Source: Streptomyces sp. HUAS CB01
Lineage (GTDB): Bacteria; Actinomycetota; Actinomycetes; Streptomycetales; Streptomycetaceae
DNA length: 64,000 nt
NCBI RefSeq assembly: GCF_030406905.1
Contig: NZ_CP129137.1
Span: 496,001 to 560,000 of the forward strand
Reading direction: 5' to 3'
The notes under the pieces were generated by a model that searched no databases, was not told where the DNA came from, and saw nothing but the letters and a program-made list of their open reading frames with translations. The position numbers were made by a program, and so were the translations under genes. Position 1 is the first letter of the stretch. Each line of letters begins with the position of its first letter. This document shows positions 1 through 8,830 of this stretch, piece by piece.

Positions 1-771
<771 letters not shown>

Positions 772-851
772 GCGGGGTGCTCCCTTGGGGTGTGGCTGCG
801 GGCGAGTGGCGGAGGGCGCGGACGGGCCCGGCGCACGGGCCGGGCCCGGGA

Positions 852-1880
852 TCAGGCGGTCCAGTCGAGGATGATCTTGCCGCTGCGGGCGGTGGCGGCC
901 TCGTCGAAGGCCGCGTCGAAGTCCTGGTAGCCGTAGCTGCCGGTGATCACGGGGCCGAGGTCGAGCCCGCCCTCCAGCAGCACCGTCATCGCGTACCAGG
1001 TCTCGAACATCTCGCGGCCGTAGATGCCCTTGATCGTGATCATCGAGGTGACGATCTTCGACCAGTCGACGGCGAACTCCTGCGCGGGCAGGCCCAGCAT
1101 CGCGATCCGGCCGCCGTGGGTCATGTTGTCGATCATGTCGCGGACGGCCTCGGGACGGCCGGACATCTCCAGACCGACGTCGAAGCCCTCCTTGAGCCCG
1201 AGCGTGCGCTGCGCCTGGGCGATGTCGGACTCGGCGACATTGACGGCCAGGGTGGCGCCCACCTTGCGGGCCAGCTCCAGGCGGGGCTCGCTCACGTCGG
1301 TGACCACGACGTTGCGGGCGCCCGCGTGGCGCGCGACGGCCGCCGCCATCACGCCGATCGGGCCGGCGCCCGTGATCAGGACGTCCTCCCCGACGAGCGG
1401 GAAGGAGAGTGCGGTGTGGACCGCGTTGCCGAACGGGTCGAAGATCGCGGCGATGTCGAGGTCGACCTGGGTGCGGTGCACCCAGACGTTCGACGCGGGC
1501 AGGGAGACGTACTCGGCGAACGCCCCGTCGCGGCCGACACCGAGCCCGACCGTGCTGCGGCACAGGTGGCGGCGGCCGGCCAGGCAGTTGCGGCACTTCC
1601 CGCAGACCAGATGGCCCTCACCGCTCACCAGGTCGCCGACCGCGACGTCCTCGACGTCCGCACCGACGGCGGCGACCTCGCCGACGAACTCGTGTCCCGC
1701 CACGAGCGGCGTGGAGATCGTCTGCTGCGCCCAGCCGTCCCAGGAGCGGATGTGGAGGTCGGTCCCGCAGATGCCGGTGCGCAGGACCTTGATCAGCACG
1801 TCGCCGGGGCCGTACTCGGGCTCGGGGACGTCCATGAGCCACAGCCCGGGCTCGGCGTGCTGCTTGACGAGTGCCTTCAT
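852..1880 (-). CDS. tdh: L-threonine 3-dehydrogenase
   Basis: Zinc-dependent medium-chain dehydrogenase that oxidises L-threonine to 2-amino-3-ketobutyrate with NAD. At 342 residues it matches the 341 of the E. coli enzyme. Catalytic zinc ligands are visible at Cys38 (GICGTDLHI) and in the GHEFVGEV segment. The structural zinc loop [15 protein letters not shown] and the Rossmann motif [12 protein letters not shown] are intact. I start at the ATG at 1880 ([12 protein letters not shown]), which has GGAG upstream; an in-frame ATG six codons earlier would add MPGAAL, absent from the family. It is first in the tdh-kbl operon. About 130 upstream bases with an AT-richer stretch near 1980-1995 probably hold the promoter. 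Confidence 0.96.
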   Translation of the reverse strand: MKALVKQHAEPGLWLMDVPEPEYGPGDVLIKVLRTGICGTDLHIRSWDGWAQQTISTPLVAGHEFVGEVAAVGADVEDVAVGDLVSGEGHLVCGKCRNCLAGRRHLCRSTVGLGVGRDGAFAEYVSLPASNVWVHRTQVDLDIAAIFDPFGNAVHTALSFPLVGEDVLITGAGPIGVMAAAVARHAGARNVVVTDVSEPRLELARKVGATLAVNVAESDIAQAQRTLGLKEGFDVGLEMSGRPEAVRDMIDNMTHGGRIAMLGLPAQEFAVDWSKIVTSMITIKGIYGREMFETWYAMTVLLEGGLDLGPVITGSYGYQDFDAAFDEAATARSGKIILDWTA

Positions 1881-2012
1881 GAGTGCGGCTCCAGGCATGG
1901 CGGGAGGGGTTGACCAGGCATGACGGCCCGGCCGGCGGTGACGCGCACCAATCTGCCGAGCCTTGGGCGTTCAGTCCATCGAGATCTTCTTAAGCGGGCC
2001 GACAGCAGAGCT

Positions 2013-2870
2013 TCACGGCGGGCGTCCGTCCGCCTCCAGGAAGGCGGTGACGGTACGGCGGAAGGCGTCCGGGTCGTCCAGCCAGGGATAGTGGCCGGCG
2101 CCGGGCTGCACGGCCGCCGTGCCCCGCGGGAACAGCGCGGCGATCTCGTGCGCCCGGGCGGGGGTCGGTCCGCCGTCGTACTCCCCGGCGAGGACGAGGA
2201 CGGGAGCCTCCCACGCGGACAGGGCCTCGCGCGTGGCGGCCGGATCGAACGCACCTTCGGAGTAGTAGACGCCGCGCGCCCGGGGGTTCGTCTGGTGCGC
2301 GTCGTCCGCCGCGTGCTCCCGGGCGGCGGCGTCCCAGCGGCCGTACAGGAACGGCACGATGTCCGGCCAGAGGTCGTCGAGCTCCGCCCCGCCGAGGAAC
2401 GCCTCCCAGGCGGCGCTGCCCGCCTCGAACCACGGCTCGCCCCGGCGCAGCGCGACCGCGCCGCGCCAGTCCGCCTCGGTGGCCTCGATGCCGAGCGCGC
2501 GGGTGCCGGGGGCGACGAGGGTCAGGGAGCGTACCCGCCCGGGATGCGCCGCCGCGTACAGCAGGGCGAGGTTGCCGCCCGCGGAGTGGGCGAGGAGATC
2601 GGCGCGGTCGAGTCCGAGGTGCTCGCGCAGTGCCTCGACGTCGTCGACGAGCCGGTCGCAGCGGTACGTCGTCTCGTCGATCGGGACGGCCGAGTCGCCG
2701 GTGCCCCGCAGGTCGAACCGTACGAGCCCCCGGTGCGCGGTGAGACCGCCGAGATCGCCGAGGTACGCCGAGGCGCGCATGGGGCCGCCGGGCAGACAGA
2801 GGAGCGGGGCGCCCCCGCCCTCGGCGTGGTAGGCGAGCGCCGTGCCGTCGTGGGCGCTGAAGGTCGGCAT
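2013..2870 (-). CDS. Alpha/beta-fold hydrolase, proline-iminopeptidase-like
   Basis: A 285-residue cytoplasmic alpha/beta hydrolase. The nucleophile elbow is AHSAGGNLALLY, an oxyanion-type segment LPGGPMRASAY lies near the N-terminus, DLRGTGDS follows, and the catalytic His is in GAGHYPWLDDP near the end. The AHSxGG elbow is common in S33 peptidases and related esterases, so the substrate is unknown. The ATG at 2870 has an excellent GGAGAGGA site; an in-frame upstream start at 2906 has none. It is divergent from the phenylacetate-CoA-ligase-like gene, with about 190 bases between them that include a perfect inverted repeat, so the two may share regulation. Confidence 0.88.
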   Translation of the reverse strand: MPTFSAHDGTALAYHAEGGGAPLLCLPGGPMRASAYLGDLGGLTAHRGLVRFDLRGTGDSAVPIDETTYRCDRLVDDVEALREHLGLDRADLLAHSAGGNLALLYAAAHPGRVRSLTLVAPGTRALGIEATEADWRGAVALRRGEPWFEAGSAAWEAFLGGAELDDLWPDIVPFLYGRWDAAAREHAADDAHQTNPRARGVYYSEGAFDPAATREALSAWEAPVLVLAGEYDGGPTPARAHEIAALFPRGTAAVQPGAGHYPWLDDPDAFRRTVTAFLEADGRPP

Positions 2871-3011
2871 ACGGTGATCCTCTCCGGGCGGCGGCGATCC
2901 CGCCAACGGATCGGGTGGTCCCCGGAGCGCCCCTTGCGGCCGGCGGGCGGCCCCGCGGTGCCGATCCCTTGACGCCCGGCCGGGGGGCTGGATTACTGAT
3001 CCCGGACAGCT

Positions 3012-3029
3012 CGACCGAATGATCGGTCG
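3012..3029. promoter_or_regulatory. Perfect 18-bp inverted repeat, candidate TetR-type operator
   Basis: The sequence CGACCGA-ATGA-TCGGTCG is a perfect 7-bp inverted repeat around a 4-bp spacer, 33 bases before the paaK-like ATG. The ACCGA/TCGGT core resembles TetR-family operators controlling phenylacetate and acyl-CoA genes in actinobacteria. A TTGACG at 2969-2974 could be a -35 box, but no convincing -10 box follows. Either the hydrolase or the ligase, or both, could be the regulated gene. Confidence 0.5.
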
Positions 3030-3061
3030 CCCGGTTTGCGAGTGACACGGGAGTCATCCGT

Positions 3062-4387
3062 ATGACGGATCGGACGGACCTGACGGAGCCGACGGAGCCG
3101 ACGGCAGCGGCGGACCTGCTGGACGCCGGCGAGCGCCTCGGCCGCGACGAGCTGCGGGCCCTGCAGCTCGAACGGCTGAGGACGACCCTGCGCCACGCGT
3201 ACGAGAACGTCGGGTTCTACCGGGAGGCGTTCGACAAGGCCGGGCTGCGGCCCGAGGACTGCCGCTCGCTCGAGGACCTGGCCCGCTTCCCCTTCACCGC
3301 CAAGGCCGATCTGCGCGACAACTACCCGTTCGGCATGTTCGCCGTGGAGCAGTCGCGGGTGCGCCGCGTCCACGCCTCCAGCGGCACGACCGGGCGACCC
3401 ACGGTGGTCGGCTACACCGACCGGGACCTGGACACCTGGGCGGACGTGGTGGCCCGCTCCATCCGCGCCGCCGGCGGCCGGCCGGGCCACAAGGTCCATG
3501 TCGCGTACGGGTACGGCCTGTTCACGGGCGGGCTCGGCGCGCATTACGGCGCGGAGCGGCTCGGCTGCACGGTGATCCCGGCGTCGGGCGGGATGACGGC
3601 CCGGCAGGTGCAGCTGATCCAGGACTTCCGGCCCGAGATCATCATGGTGACCCCGTCGTACATGCTGACGCTGCTGGACGAGTTCGAGCGGCAGGGCGTC
3701 GATCCGCGTTCCACCTCCCTGCGGGTGGGGATATTCGGCGCGGAACCGTGGACGGAGGAGATGCGGCGGGAGATCGAGGAGCGCTTCGCGATCGACGCGG
3801 TCGACATCTACGGGCTGTCGGAGGTGATGGGGCCGGGGGTGGCCCAGGAGTGCGTGGAGACCAAGGACGGACTGCACATCTGGGAGGACCACTTCTATCC
3901 GGAGGTGGTGGACCCCTTCACGGGCGAGGTGCTGCCGGACGGCGAGGAGGGCGAGTTGGTCTTCACCTCGCTCACCAAGGAGGCCATGCCGGTGATCCGG
4001 TACCGGACGCGGGATCTGACGCGGCTGCTGCCGGGGACCGCCCGGGCGTTCCGGCGGATGGAGAAGGTCACCGGGCGCAGCGACGACATGATCATCCTGC
4101 GCGGGGTGAACCTCTTCCCGACCCAGATCGAGGAGATCGTGCTCCGCACGCCGGGGGTCGCCCCGCACTTCCAGCTGCGACTGACGCGGGAGGGCCGGAT
4201 GGACGCCCTCACGGTCCGGGCCGAGGCACGCGAGGGTGTGTCACCGGAGCAGCGGGAGGCGGCGGCCCGGGGGATCGCGGCGGCGGTCAAGGACGGGATC
4301 GGGGTGTCCGTCGGGGTCGAGGTCGTCGATCCGGAGACGCTGGAGCGGTCCGTCGGCAAGATCAAGCGGATCGTCGATCTGCGCTGA
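3062..4387 (+). CDS. paaK: Phenylacetate-CoA ligase family adenylate-forming enzyme
   Basis: Cytoplasmic ATP-dependent ligase that would activate phenylacetate or a related aryl acid to its CoA thioester. The 441 residues match PaaK length. Motifs visible are FYREAFDKAGL and FPFTAKADLRDNYPFGM near the N-terminus, the phosphate-binding loop HASSGTTGRPTVVGYT near residue 105, IYGLSEVMGPGVA, and the C-terminal GRSDDMIILRGVNLFP typical of PaaK rather than generic FadD enzymes. ACGGGAG lies upstream of the ATG. No other paa genes are nearby, so it may serve an isolated aryl-acid pathway; the substrate is inferred from family only. Confidence 0.88.
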   Translation: MTDRTDLTEPTEPTAAADLLDAGERLGRDELRALQLERLRTTLRHAYENVGFYREAFDKAGLRPEDCRSLEDLARFPFTAKADLRDNYPFGMFAVEQSRVRRVHASSGTTGRPTVVGYTDRDLDTWADVVARSIRAAGGRPGHKVHVAYGYGLFTGGLGAHYGAERLGCTVIPASGGMTARQVQLIQDFRPEIIMVTPSYMLTLLDEFERQGVDPRSTSLRVGIFGAEPWTEEMRREIEERFAIDAVDIYGLSEVMGPGVAQECVETKDGLHIWEDHFYPEVVDPFTGEVLPDGEEGELVFTSLTKEAMPVIRYRTRDLTRLLPGTARAFRRMEKVTGRSDDMIILRGVNLFPTQIEEIVLRTPGVAPHFQLRLTREGRMDALTVRAEAREGVSPEQREAAARGIAAAVKDGIGVSVGVEVVDPETLERSVGKIKRIVDLR

Positions 4388-4475
4388 GCCCGCGGGCGCG
4401 GCGGGGCGGTTCGCAGGCGGGCGTGGCCCGGCAGCCACGGGGCCGCGGAGCCGCCCTGCGGTGCGGGGGAACCGC

Positions 4476-4581
4476 GCGCCGATCGGAGGGAGCGGTGCGG
4501 GGAACCGGGCGCCGGGCGATCGAACGGCGGCACCGGGGCGCCGATCGGAGAGTGCCGCGCGACCGCCGGCGATCGGAGGGC
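4476..4581. repeat. Degenerate GC-rich intergenic repeat
   Basis: The 335-base gap between paaK and the next gene holds no supported gene. It contains three copies of a CGATCGGAG core: GCGCCGATCGGAGGG at 4476, GCGCCGATCGGAGAG at 4538 and a CCGGCGATCGGAGGG variant near 4567. The first two are 62 bases apart and flanked by similar GGGGAACCGGGCG and GCGCC strings, so a unit of about 60 bases seems to have duplicated and decayed. Confidence 0.5.
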
Positions 4582-4723
4582 GCCGGGCGAAGGCCGGCGC
4601 CGGGGCGCCGTGCACCCGAACGGGCGCCACGCTTTGCGGGTCACGCGCGCCGGACGGAGCATCCTTGCGGAAGCGTCCCGTCACAGGCCGCCCCGGCCTG
4701 TCGTTCCCGCGGAGGGATACACC

Positions 4724-5269
4724 TTGGACACGACCTCACTGGCCGGGATCGAGTCGGTCGTCAAGCGCGGCAGAGCCGTGATGGCGGCCGACGACACCGC
4801 TGTCGTGGACGCGGTGAAGGAGACGGTACGGAGCGGCCGGACGGCGACGTTCTATCTGACCAGGTCCCAGTTCGACGCCGTCAACGCCTGGTACTGGACC
4901 CCCAGCCGGATGAAGCAGCTCGGTCTGGAGCCGGTGTCCGACGAGGAGATGGCCCGGATCACGGCGGAACTCGGCGCCGAGGCGTGCGGATCGGCCTACT
5001 CCAACCGGATCAAGTGCCCGTCGGGCCACGTCTACGGGGCGTTCGAATTCGTCAAGCAGGGAATCGAGGAGCACGGGCTCGAAGCCACCCGGGCCGTGTT
5101 CGCGCTCAAGGACACCGCCGTGATCCGCGCCAACCCGCACCAGCAGGTGCAGTGCGTCGAGTGCCGCCGCCGGCTCGCCACCCCGCACTACTACGTCTAC
5201 TGGGGCTACGGCTGCTGCGTGGATCTGGACGACACGTCGACCGCGGCGTTCGCGCTCCGGCACCGCTGA
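4724..5269 (+). CDS. Conserved hypothetical protein with putative zinc-ribbon cysteines
   Basis: A 181-residue protein I do not assign to a characterised family. The TTG at 4724 is chosen because GGAGGG at 4711-4716 is well spaced and the N-terminus LDTTSLAGIESV looks like a real start; upstream codons have non-coding composition. The middle carries IKCPSGHVYGAFEF and, about 45 residues later, VQCVECRRRLATPHYY followed by GYGCC. Together these supply a possible Cys/His metal site. The first half is rich in charged helices (TFYLTRSQFDAVNAWYW). No signal peptide or membrane segment is visible. It stands alone on the plus strand. Confidence 0.75.
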   Translation: MDTTSLAGIESVVKRGRAVMAADDTAVVDAVKETVRSGRTATFYLTRSQFDAVNAWYWTPSRMKQLGLEPVSDEEMARITAELGAEACGSAYSNRIKCPSGHVYGAFEFVKQGIEEHGLEATRAVFALKDTAVIRANPHQQVQCVECRRRLATPHYYVYWGYGCCVDLDDTSTAAFALRHR

Positions 5270-5476
5270 GCCGGCTGCCGTCCCGGCGCCGACCCCAGCG
5301 CGCCGGACGGGCCGCTTTCGACGGACGGTTCGGCGGACGCTTCGGCAACGGTGCGCCGGACGGTCGGGCGAGCGGTCGGACGGGCCGGTTTCGGGCCCGC
5401 GCCGAGGACCGGCTAAGCTCGGCAGCCGCCTCCGGTACCGGTGGTGGAACTCGTCTGCGGAAAGGGCTGGTTGGCT

Positions 5477-5653
5477 GTGTGGCAGGAGGCGCCGATCTAC
5501 GACCGGCTCGTCACCGAACGCGGTGACGTGCCCACTCAGGTGCGCCGGGAGGCCGAGCAGACTCTGCGCAGCCTGGAGCAGGTCATCCGGCTGGGTGCGG
5601 TTCCGGCCGGCATGCCGTCGCAGCATGCGCAGCCGTTCCCGCCCGGCCGGTAG
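5477..5653 (+). CDS. Small conserved protein (58 aa) of unknown function
   Basis: A 58-residue protein beginning with GTG at 5477 after a GGAAAGG site; a longer in-frame version from 5441 would place the ribosome site inside the coding region. The sequence VWQEAPIYDRLVTERGDVP is followed by an amphipathic helix (EAEQTLRSLEQVIRL) and a proline-rich tail. I recall similar short proteins starting WQEAPIY in many Streptomyces genomes, but none with a function. It could be a small regulator or adaptor; nothing in the sequence decides. Confidence 0.65.
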   Translation: MWQEAPIYDRLVTERGDVPTQVRREAEQTLRSLEQVIRLGAVPAGMPSQHAQPFPPGR

Positions 5654-5779
5654 ACCCGTACCGACCGGCGGCAGGCACTCCCGGCCCGGCCGGGAAACCC
5701 GTGCCGCCCGGTCGGCGGAACCCCGGCCGGGCGGTGAGAACCGCTTCCCTGCTCGCGCGAACCGGTCGCGCTCACCCGC

Positions 5780-7279
5780 TCATGCGAACCGGTCGCGCAG
5801 CTCCCGCTTGAGGATCTTGCCGCTCGCGTTGCGCGGCAGCTCGTCGACGAACAGCACCCGCTTCGGCGCCTTGAACCCCGGCAGCCGCTCCCTGGCATGG
5901 GCGAGCAGTTCCTCCTCCGTCACTCCTCCCCGGGCGACCACCACGGCCGTGACGGACTCGATCCACCGCTCGTCGGGCAGGCCCACCACGGCCGCCTCGG
6001 CGACCGAGGGGTGTGTGTAGAGCACGTCCTCGACCTGGCGGGAGGCCACGAGGACTCCCCCGGAGTTGATGACGTCCTTCACCCGGTCGACGATCGTGTA
6101 GTACCCCTCCGGGTCGCGGACCGCGAGGTCGCCGGAGCGGAACCAGCCGTCCCGGAAGGCCCGACCGGTCTCCTCGGGCTTGTCCCAGTAGCCCTCGCAG
6201 AGCTGGGGCGAGCGGTAGACGATCTCACCCGGTGTCCCGTCCGGTACGTCCTCGCCGTCCTCGTCGACGATCTTCGCCTCGACGAAGCGCACCGGCCGGC
6301 CGCAGGACTCCATCCGTCCCTCGTGCTCCTTGGGTCCGAGCACCGTCGCCAGCGGCCCGATCTCGCTCTGGCCGAAGCAGTTGTAGAAGCCGAGCCCCGG
6401 CAGCCGGTCGCGCAGCCGCTCCAGGACGGGCACCGGCATGATCGACGCCCCGTAGTACGCCTTGCGCAGGGCGCTCAGATCGCGGGTGGCGAAGTCCGGG
6501 TGGCGGGACAGTCCGATCCACACGGTGGGCGGAGCGAACAGGCTGTCGGCCCGCCCCTCCTCCACCAGGTCGAAGATCTGTGCGGCGTCCGGCGCGTCGA
6601 GAACCGTGTTCTCCGCGCCGACGGCCAGGTACGGCAGCAGGAACACGTGCATCTGGGCGGAGTGGTACAGCGGCAGCGAGTGGACCGGCTTGTCGTCCTC
6701 GTCCAGGTCCAGGGCGGAGATGGCGCTGACGTACTCGTGCACCAGGGCCCGGTGCGTCATCATCGCGCCCTTCGGCTGGGCGGTGGTGCCCGAGGTGTAG
6801 AGCAGCTGTACGAGGGCACCGGGGCTCCGGTCGGCTTCGAACTCCCGTGGGTCGGCGAGTGCGGCCGACAGCGAGCCGGCGGAACCGCGCAGGTCGCGTA
6901 CGGCGAAGTCGCCGGGAACGCGGTCCCTGAGCGCCGGGTCGGCGAGGACGAGCGAACTGCCCGACTGGCGCAGGACGTAGACCAGGTCGTCGCCGGTCAG
7001 ATTGTGGTTCACGGGCACGTGGACGAGGCCGGCGCGGGCGCAGGCCAGGAAGGCGATGAGGTAGGCGTCGGAGTTGTGTCCGTAGGCGGCGACCCGGTCC
7101 CCGGGGCCGAGCCCGTGGCCGGCCAGAACGGCGGCCGCGGTGCTGACCGCCCGGTCGAGCTCCGCGTACGTCCAGCTCCGGTCGGCGTAGCGGACGGCGG
7201 TCCGGTCGGGGACGCGCAGGGCGCTGTCGCGCAGGATTCCGTCGACCGTGCTGCTGAGGAGGTGCTCCATGGCTGCCAT
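5780..7279 (-). CDS. Acyl-CoA synthetase (AMP-forming), FadD-like
   Basis: A 499-residue adenylate-forming ligase that converts a carboxylic acid, ATP and CoA to an acyl-CoA. The P-loop reads LLYTSGTTAQPKGAMMTHRAL near residue 160, the adenine-site motif is GFYNCFGQSEIGPLA, GWFRSGDLAVRD carries the ribose-binding Asp, VDRVKDVINSGG is the hinge, and PRNASGKILKRELRD contains the catalytic C-terminal Lys. The ATG at 7279 is preceded by AGGA; an ATG three codons later is possible. Chain-length specificity cannot be read from the sequence. It lies just upstream of chaA on the same strand, but a hairpin after chaA and unrelated functions argue against a functional unit. Confidence 0.92.
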   Translation of the reverse strand: MAAMEHLLSSTVDGILRDSALRVPDRTAVRYADRSWTYAELDRAVSTAAAVLAGHGLGPGDRVAAYGHNSDAYLIAFLACARAGLVHVPVNHNLTGDDLVYVLRQSGSSLVLADPALRDRVPGDFAVRDLRGSAGSLSAALADPREFEADRSPGALVQLLYTSGTTAQPKGAMMTHRALVHEYVSAISALDLDEDDKPVHSLPLYHSAQMHVFLLPYLAVGAENTVLDAPDAAQIFDLVEEGRADSLFAPPTVWIGLSRHPDFATRDLSALRKAYYGASIMPVPVLERLRDRLPGLGFYNCFGQSEIGPLATVLGPKEHEGRMESCGRPVRFVEAKIVDEDGEDVPDGTPGEIVYRSPQLCEGYWDKPEETGRAFRDGWFRSGDLAVRDPEGYYTIVDRVKDVINSGGVLVASRQVEDVLYTHPSVAEAAVVGLPDERWIESVTAVVVARGGVTEEELLAHARERLPGFKAPKRVLFVDELPRNASGKILKRELRDRFA

Positions 7280-7346
7280 GGCTGGATCCTGGGCGCCGGC
7301 CCGGACCGGGTCAAGGACGCGGCCGCTGCGGTCCGCCCGTGGGCTG

Positions 7347-7367
7347 CGGCCTGTCGCCCACAGGCCG
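7347..7367 (-). terminator. Hairpin immediately after chaA stop
   Basis: CGGCCTGT, loop CGCCC, ACAGGCCG form an 8-bp perfect stem directly behind the chaA stop codon on the minus strand. There is no T tract, as is common for terminators in high-GC actinobacteria. Confidence 0.5.
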
Positions 7368-8468
7368 TCAGGGGCTGAAGGACAGCAGGACGAAGGTGGC
7401 GAACAGTACGAGGTGGACGAAGCCCTGGAGCAGGGTGGCCCGGCCGGGGACCACGGTCAGGGCGCTCACCACGGCGGTGAGCGTGAGCAGCACCATGTGG
7501 GTGGCGCCGATCCCGAGGACCAGCGCGCCGGGCAGCCAGATCGAGGCGAGGGCGATCGCAGGTACGGTCAGCCCGATGCTGGCGATGGCGGAGCCGTACG
7601 CGAGGTTCAGACTGGTCTGCATCCGGTCCCGGCGCGCGGCCCGTACGGCGGCGAGGGTCTCGGGCATCAGCACCATCAGGGCAATGACGACGCCGACGAC
7701 GGAGTTGGGCAGTCCCGCCGACTCCACTCCGCCCTCGATCGTCGGCGAGACGAGTTTGGCGTCCCCGACGACGGCCACCAGCGCCACGAACAGCAGCGCG
7801 ACGCTCCACCAGGTCTGGCGCATGCCGGGCGGCGGCGCGTGTTCGTCGGGGTCGCTCGTGTGCCCCTCGCGCTCCACGGGCAGGAAGTAGTCGCGGTGCC
7901 GGACGGTCTGCACGGCGATGAAGATGGCGTACAGGCAGAGCGAGGCGATCGCGGCGAACGCCAGCTGCCCCGTGGTGAACTCACGGCCCGGGCGGCCGGT
8001 GGTGAAGGTCGGCAGCACCAGCGTCATGGTCGCGAGGGTGCACACCGTGGCGAGCGCCCCGCCGGAGCCCTCGGCGTGGAAGACGGCGACCCGTTTGTGC
8101 AGGGCGGTGACGAGCAGGGACAGCCCGACGATCCCGTTGCAGGTGATCATCACGGCGGCGAAGACGGTGTCCCTGGCGTACGTGGAGGCCTTCTCCCCGC
8201 CGCCCGCCATGAGGGTGACGACGAGTCCGACCTCGATGACGGTCACGGCGACGGCGAGGACGATCGAGCCGAACGGCTCGCCGACCCGGTGCGCGACGAC
8301 CTCGGCGTGGTGCACCGCGGCCAGCACGGCACCGACGAGGCACAGTCCCACCACGGTCACGGCGAAGCCGGGAAGGTGCCTGCCCCAGCCGAGGACGAGC
8401 GCCAACGCGGCGGCGACCGGCACCCAGGTGGTCCACTGCGCGCTCAGCGTGTTCGTGCCGGTCTTCAT
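7368..8468 (-). CDS. chaA: Calcium/sodium:proton antiporter, ChaA type
   Basis: An integral membrane cation/proton exchanger of the CaCA superfamily. At 366 residues it equals E. coli ChaA. About ten hydrophobic segments are visible. The conserved acidic motifs sit in GSIVLAVAVTVIEVGLVV in the first half and in VVIALMVLMPETLAAVRAA in the second, the two inverted alpha repeats. A soluble loop (HRDYFLPVEREGHTSDPDE) joins the halves. I start at the ATG at 8468 (MKTGTNTLSAQW); a further in-frame ATG at 8696 would add 76 residues of low-complexity translation of repeat DNA. The role would be calcium or sodium efflux at alkaline pH. Confidence 0.9.
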   Translation of the reverse strand: MKTGTNTLSAQWTTWVPVAAALALVLGWGRHLPGFAVTVVGLCLVGAVLAAVHHAEVVAHRVGEPFGSIVLAVAVTVIEVGLVVTLMAGGGEKASTYARDTVFAAVMITCNGIVGLSLLVTALHKRVAVFHAEGSGGALATVCTLATMTLVLPTFTTGRPGREFTTGQLAFAAIASLCLYAIFIAVQTVRHRDYFLPVEREGHTSDPDEHAPPPGMRQTWWSVALLFVALVAVVGDAKLVSPTIEGGVESAGLPNSVVGVVIALMVLMPETLAAVRAARRDRMQTSLNLAYGSAIASIGLTVPAIALASIWLPGALVLGIGATHMVLLTLTAVVSALTVVPGRATLLQGFVHLVLFATFVLLSFSP

Positions 8469-8574
8469 GCGCGCCACGCTGCCAGGAGGCCGGGCGGGTC
8501 GCGCGGGCTGGTGCGCCGACGGGACCACGGGGGTCCCTCGGCCGTCCGGCCCGTCCGCGGCCGGGATGCGCCGC

Positions 8575-8768
8575 GGACACCGCTCGCGTCCCGCCGCCGG
8601 GGCGCCCGGTTCCGCGGCGTGCGGGTGCCGCTGACACCGCTGAGGTACGCGCCACCGTGTGGCCCCGACCCCTCCGCCCGACGGTCCGGCGGACACCGCA
8701 CGCGTACGCGCCGGCGGGGTGCCCGACCCCTCCGCGTGCGGGTGCCGCAGGCATCTCGCGCGTACGGA
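8575..8768. repeat. Degenerate ~59-bp intergenic repeat
   Basis: The 362-base gap between chaA and the next acyl-CoA synthetase contains no supported gene. TACGCGCC followed by CGACCCCTCCGC occurs at 8646-8677 and again at 8705-8735, and GTGCGGGTGCCGC occurs near 8621 and 8738. Partial GCGGACACCGC copies lie near 8573 and 8689. The pattern fits a duplicated, decaying unit of about 59 bases. Confidence 0.5.
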
Positions 8769-8830
8769 AACGGGTCACGGCCCGCCCCTGCACCCGGGGC
8801 GCCGGGGGCACGACGCTCTCCCCGCACTCC

